Shown here: positions 60,863 to 64,000 of the stretch, in pieces
Layout of the letters: each line of letters opens with the position of its first letter
How positions within the stretch are numbered: position 1 is the first letter of the stretch
Assembly: GCA_947488175.1 (NCBI GenBank)
Contig: CANKYO010000002.1
Coordinates: forward strand, 496,001-560,000
Direction: 5' to 3'
DNA length: 64,000 nt
Source: an uncultured Paracoccaceae bacterium
Lineage (GTDB): Bacteria; Pseudomonadota; Alphaproteobacteria; Rhodobacterales; Rhodobacteraceae
Translations under genes and position numbers: made by a program
Notes under the pieces: generated by a model
What the model was told of the DNA's origin: nothing
The model's input: only the letters and a program-made list of their open reading frames with translations
Database searches by the model: none

Positions 60863-61608
60863 CAGTTGCGCCACAGTGGTCTGATATTGACGTAGTAGTG
60901 ATATTCGATCTGGGAAAATATCAGCCCGCCGCGATTGGGTACGTTCTGACGAAACCCAAAGGCCATCGCGCAAACCAGCACAAGGGGCACGATCACGGCG
61001 ATCCAGGGCATGGCGCGGGCTACGCGGCCCCGGCCCTTGATCAACGCCCAAAGCGTCAAAGCGACCCAGACGCCCAGCACGACCCAATCATCATCGTGCG
61101 GGCTGTTCCATTCCGATTGGGGGAAATGCATGATCAGCGGATAAAGCCCGCCGAGCACAAACGCCCCGGCTGCGGTCAGCATCCGGTCGACATGACCGCC
61201 GTGATAACCAAAGATCAGCGCCGTGATCAGGCAGCCGCTACAGATGATGAAATCGATACGCGGGACCATGGCAAAGATATAAAACACCAGAATGACAGCG
61301 ATGGTCGCGATGCGGATCGCCTCAGTCCGGTCCCACCCGATACCTGCAGCGGTCATTGCCCGCCTCGCCCCGCCATCGCGGACGGCAATCGCCAACAGGA
61401 TCAGCGACAGCACAAGCATGGCCGTCCAGATACCTAAGGGTACAATGGCGGCAGAGTTATACCAGTCCGCCCCTCTGACCCCGGCGCGGTTTTCGCCAAA
61501 CAGTGGGATCGCACTGGTTTTCCACAAAAAGAAAAGGGAGGTCACCAGCAGGCAAAGCCCGCCCCAGAAGTCGCGTGCGCGCAAAACTGCCTTTTCGTCG
61601 TCGTTCAT
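60862..61608 (-). CDS. Tripartite tricarboxylate transporter, TctB family subunit
   Basis: Small membrane subunit with 248 residues, longer than many TctB proteins (about 150), with roughly five to six hydrophobic segments and an N-terminal DFWGGLCLLVTSLFFLWKTSAIP typical of TctB. It is placed between the tctC- and tctA-type genes as usual. Start ATG 61608 follows a GGGGGAGAG site. The 66-base gap to tctC on this strand holds an IR-poor GC-rich spacer. Confidence 0.85.
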   Translation of the reverse strand: MNDDEKAVLRARDFWGGLCLLVTSLFFLWKTSAIPLFGENRAGVRGADWYNSAAIVPLGIWTAMLVLSLILLAIAVRDGGARRAMTAAGIGWDRTEAIRIATIAVILVFYIFAMVPRIDFIICSGCLITALIFGYHGGHVDRMLTAAGAFVLGGLYPLIMHFPQSEWNSPHDDDWVVLGVWVALTLWALIKGRGRVARAMPWIAVIVPLVLVCAMAFGFRQNVPNRGGLIFSQIEYHYYVNIRPLWRN

Positions 61609-61674
61609 CGGCCTCTCCCCCAGACAGGTGAAGGGGCGCCTGCCTGACGCCCTCTTTGGTCTTGCTGAGTGGCC

Positions 61675-62673
61675 TCAGGGTTTTTCAATGCCAAGCGACA
61701 TCGGATCGACCGAGGTCGCGCCAAGTTCCTGCAAGGTATAGGCGAATGTCGATTCCAGCTTGCTGAACAGGGCCTGCGCTTCTTCACCGGATTGCCCGCC
61801 CACATCGTAGTTGTTAGCGGCGGCCCATGCGGCAACGGTGTCAGATGCAATGGCCTTGTCGAAGGCGTCCGTCAGCGCTGCCTTCACCTCGTCACTGGCG
61901 GATTCATGCACGGCAAAGCCAATCGCCTGTTTCAGCGGCAGGTACTGGTCCAGACCGTCATAGATGTCGAAGGCTGATGGAATGGTGCTGCCGTTGAATT
62001 CAGCCGCATCGGGGGTCAGCATCGCCAATGGCTTCAACTTGCCCCCTTCGATCAGCGGGGCCTGTTCGGCAAGGGACGTCACCACCAATGCAACCTCACC
62101 AGCCATGGCAGCCTCCTGCCCGGCGGCGGAACCTTCGTAGGGGATGAATTTGAATGTGGCACCGGCCCCGTTTTCGATCGCCAGCAGGTTCAGATGGTGG
62201 ATTGAGCCTGCCCCGGACGCGGCTGCCGGGATCGTCCCCGGCGCGGCCTTGGCGGCATCAACCAGTTCTTCCAATGTGTTGTAAGGGCTGTCAGCGGGAA
62301 CCGAGATCAGGTCGGGCGAACCACCCACAATAAACGGATACCAGAAATCAAATTTCTGATCCCAGCCGCCCTGAACCGCGGCGGTCACATTGGATTCCGA
62401 CAATCCCACAAGCGTATAGCCGTCATCGGGCTGATTTTGCACGTAAACCATGCCATTGGACCCGGCTACGCCGCCGGTTTGGTTGATCACATTGATGCTG
62501 ACAGGTAGATGCTTTTCCATCTCGGCCATGATCATCCGGTTGATGCTGTCAGTCCCCCCGCCAGCGCCCCAGACCACGGCGGTCGTGATGTCCCGAAAAG
62601 GGTATTCCTGTGCTTGCGCTGTCGCTGACAGAAACGTCAACGCCGCAGCGGCGCTTGCAATAATCGCTTTCAT
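61675..62673 (-). CDS. Tripartite tricarboxylate transporter substrate-binding protein (TctC family)
   Basis: Periplasmic binding protein of 332 residues; signal peptide ending TAQAQ and mature protein with AVVWGAGGGTDSINRMIMAEM, a typical first lobe of TctC proteins, and ITVINQTGGVAGSNGM-like segment (here INVINQTGGVAGSNGM). Binds a carboxylate and hands it to TctAB. First gene of the operon that continues through tctB, tctA, the ABM monooxygenase and the MBL lactonase. Confidence 0.9.
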   Translation of the reverse strand: MKAIIASAAAALTFLSATAQAQEYPFRDITTAVVWGAGGGTDSINRMIMAEMEKHLPVSINVINQTGGVAGSNGMVYVQNQPDDGYTLVGLSESNVTAAVQGGWDQKFDFWYPFIVGGSPDLISVPADSPYNTLEELVDAAKAAPGTIPAAASGAGSIHHLNLLAIENGAGATFKFIPYEGSAAGQEAAMAGEVALVVTSLAEQAPLIEGGKLKPLAMLTPDAAEFNGSTIPSAFDIYDGLDQYLPLKQAIGFAVHESASDEVKAALTDAFDKAIASDTVAAWAAANNYDVGGQSGEEAQALFSKLESTFAYTLQELGATSVDPMSLGIEKP

Positions 62674-62727
62674 TTTTATCCTCCCAATGGATAGGCTTTA
62701 CTCGTTGCATATCTCTGCGTATTCACT

Positions 62728-62739
62728 AATGTATGCATT
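62728..62739. promoter_or_regulatory. Candidate operator between divergent carboxylate genes
   Basis: AATGTATGCATT, an imperfect palindrome (10 of 12 positions), in the 97-base divergent spacer between the TctC gene and the dehydrogenase gene. Its size and AT-flanks resemble sites of GntR/FadR-type regulators. No such regulator is within the window, so this is tentative. Confidence 0.3.
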
Positions 62740-62770
62740 GTCAATATTTGAGTAACCAGCAGGGTGGATC

Positions 62771-63859
62771 ATGACGCAGACATTTCGCATCGCAGTCTTT
62801 GATGGCGACGGGATCGGGCCCGAAATCATGAAGCCGACAGTCGGGATATTGCAGCATTTATCTGCCGCATCGCCTGACTATGATCTCCTGTTTGAAACGC
62901 TGCCTGCCGGGGCCGCCCACTATGCGCAAACCGGTGAAAGCCTGCCTATCAAATCGCTTGAGGCTGCCCGTGCGGCTGATGCGATCCTGCTGTCGGCCAT
63001 GGGATTGCCGGATGTGCGATACCAAGACGGCACCGAGATTTCGCCGCAGATTGATTTGCGCAAGGCCTTTGACCTCTTTGCCGGGGTCCGCCCGGTTCGG
63101 GTCGTGCCTGGTCAGCATACGCCGTTGAAACTGCCGGAAGGGCGCGAGATTGATTTTGTACTGATCCGCGAAAGCACCGAAGGATTGTTCTACTCGCAAG
63201 GTACTGGCGAGGTGACAGAGGACGACGCGCGCGAGACATTGCGGATCACGCGCGCCACCTCGGAAAAGTTGTTTCGATTTGCATTTGAACTGGCCCAAGG
63301 GCGCAAGACACAAGGTCGCGGGCGGGGCCGCGTCACCTGTGTGGACAAGGCCAATGTGTTCCGTGCCTTCGCATTTTTTCGCGGCATCTTTGATGAAGAG
63401 GCCAAGGACTTTCCGGAACTCATTGCCGATCACGCCTATGTGGATGCGACCGCTCTCTGGATGGTGCAGAAACCCTGGGATTTCGATGTGCTCGTCACCG
63501 AAAACATGTTTGGGGATATCTTGTCCGATCTCGGGGCAGGCCTGATGGGTGGGCTGGGCATGGCACCCTCTGCCGATATCGGGTTGGACCACGCGGTGTT
63601 CCAGCCGTGCCACGGCTCTGCCCCGGATATCGCCGGTCAGGGCATGGCCAACCCGATGGCCATGATTCTGTCTGCCGGGATGATGCTGGAATGGCTGGGC
63701 GAGCGGCATGACGTGGCCGCGCTCACCCATGATGGTGTCAGGCTGCGCGACGCGGTTGAGTCTGTGATGCGAAAGGGCGAAAGCCTGACACCGGACTTTG
63801 GCGGGGCCGCCAGCACGGCCGATGCAGCAGATGCCGTGTGCGCGATGCTGGATACATGA
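62771..63859 (+). CDS. Isocitrate/isopropylmalate dehydrogenase family protein
   Basis: A 362-residue decarboxylating hydroxyacid dehydrogenase: FRIAVFDGDGIGPEIM at the N-terminus, LRKAFDLFAGVRPVR, FVLIRESTEGLF (substrate phosphate/carboxylate loop), VDATALWMVQKPWDFDVLVTENMFGDILSD with the metal Asp residues, and PCHGSAPDIAGQGMANPMA. Length and the lack of the LeuB-specific residues fit tartrate/malate-type or other members better than LeuB; true specificity is open. ATG 62771 with GCAGGGTGG upstream. It overlaps the following oxidoreductase gene by ATGA. Confidence 0.82.
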   Translation: MTQTFRIAVFDGDGIGPEIMKPTVGILQHLSAASPDYDLLFETLPAGAAHYAQTGESLPIKSLEAARAADAILLSAMGLPDVRYQDGTEISPQIDLRKAFDLFAGVRPVRVVPGQHTPLKLPEGREIDFVLIRESTEGLFYSQGTGEVTEDDARETLRITRATSEKLFRFAFELAQGRKTQGRGRGRVTCVDKANVFRAFAFFRGIFDEEAKDFPELIADHAYVDATALWMVQKPWDFDVLVTENMFGDILSDLGAGLMGGLGMAPSADIGLDHAVFQPCHGSAPDIAGQGMANPMAMILSAGMMLEWLGERHDVAALTHDGVRLRDAVESVMRKGESLTPDFGGAASTADAADAVCAMLDT

Positions 63860-64000
63860 CCTTGCGGGTTGCCTGTGTCGGGGCGGGCTATTTCAGCCGG
63901 TTCCATATTGGCAGTTGGAAACGGATGCCGCGCGCGACCTTGGTCGGCGTCTGCGATCATGATCTGGCCAAGGCCGCGGCGACGGGCGCCCCAACCTTTG
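63856..64000 (+). CDS. Gfo/Idh/MocA family oxidoreductase, cut by the window end
   Basis: Starts at ATG 63856 overlapping the dehydrogenase stop (ATGA) and runs to the end of the window. The first 48 residues are a Rossmann start: LRVACVGAGYFSRFHIGSW, then a strand TLVGVCDHD. This is the N-terminus of an NAD(P)-dependent oxidoreductase; the rest is missing. Co-translation with the dehydrogenase implies the same catabolic pathway. Confidence 0.8.
   Translation, partial: MTLRVACVGAGYFSRFHIGSWKRMPRATLVGVCDHDLAKAAATGAPTF

Noticed and set aside
60863..61087. 75-codon N-terminal extension of the TctA frame
   Set aside because: It lies inside the TctB gene and reads as a low-complexity Arg/Pro sequence; the coupled ATG at 60862 gives the family length.
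1..64000. Search for tRNA, rRNA, CRISPR arrays, transposases and phage genes
   Set aside because: No cloverleaf-like segments, spaced identical repeats, transposase motifs or phage proteins were recognised; a tRNAscan or CRISPR finder run would be decisive.

Overview
The window looks like chromosomal DNA of a marine-type alphaproteobacterium of the Rhodobacteraceae (Roseobacter group). The grounds are the protein families, dense coding with many ATGA/TGATG-coupled starts, an ABC-type glycerol importer, several dimethylglycine-dehydrogenase-like demethylases, and two operators with the alphaproteobacterial LexA spacing GTTC-N7-GTTC. I saw no tRNA, rRNA, CRISPR array, insertion sequence or phage. 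Apart from one gene remnant, the genes look intact. Species-level assignment is not possible from reading alone.

Layout. 0-5.6 kb: housekeeping genes (dapD, fused MFS/spermidine synthase, LOG family) and a remnant of a thioredoxin-like gene. 5.6-15.4 kb: a LacI regulator divergent from a tightly coupled oligosaccharide operon (ABC importer, GH2 beta-mannosidase-type hydrolase, TIM-barrel isomerase, Gfo/Idh oxidoreductase). 15.4-25.7 kb: mixed housekeeping genes (rlmN, IalB family, asparaginase, nucleases, methyltransferases, oxidoreductase, small regulator). 25.7-31.3 kb: rsfS-rlmH-gpmI-envC-ctpA, with a possible leader peptide in front of rsfS.

31.3-39.1 kb: a methylated-amine cluster with an XRE-cupin regulator, a GFA protein, two FAD/GcvT demethylases, a split-barrel flavoprotein and a homocysteine S-methyltransferase. 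39.2-41.5 kb: free-methionine sulfoxide reductase, then an RTX-like secreted protein whose upstream region carries two LexA-type boxes. 41.6-50.5 kb: thiolase, gamma-glutamyltransferase, an AT-rich island gene, ureidoglycine aminohydrolase, a cupin, the 5-oxoprolinase PxpA/C/B and a rhodanese.

50.5-52 kb: a BlaI/M56 pair. 52-58 kb: the glycerol ABC importer glpVSTPQU. 58.2-64 kb: a tripartite tricarboxylate transporter operon that runs by stop-start overlap into a small monooxygenase and a lactonase-like hydrolase, divergent from an isocitrate/isopropylmalate-type dehydrogenase and a Gfo/Idh gene cut by the window edge.

Taken together the genes suit an organism that scavenges dissolved organics (oligosaccharides, glycerol, methylated amines, gamma-glutamyl and oxoproline compounds, carboxylates). 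The least explained signals are the paired LexA boxes at 41.4 kb, the putative leader ORF before rsfS, the repeat-rich spacer at 45.8-45.95 kb, the transporter-monooxygenase-lactonase operon and the AT-rich gene at 44.8 kb.
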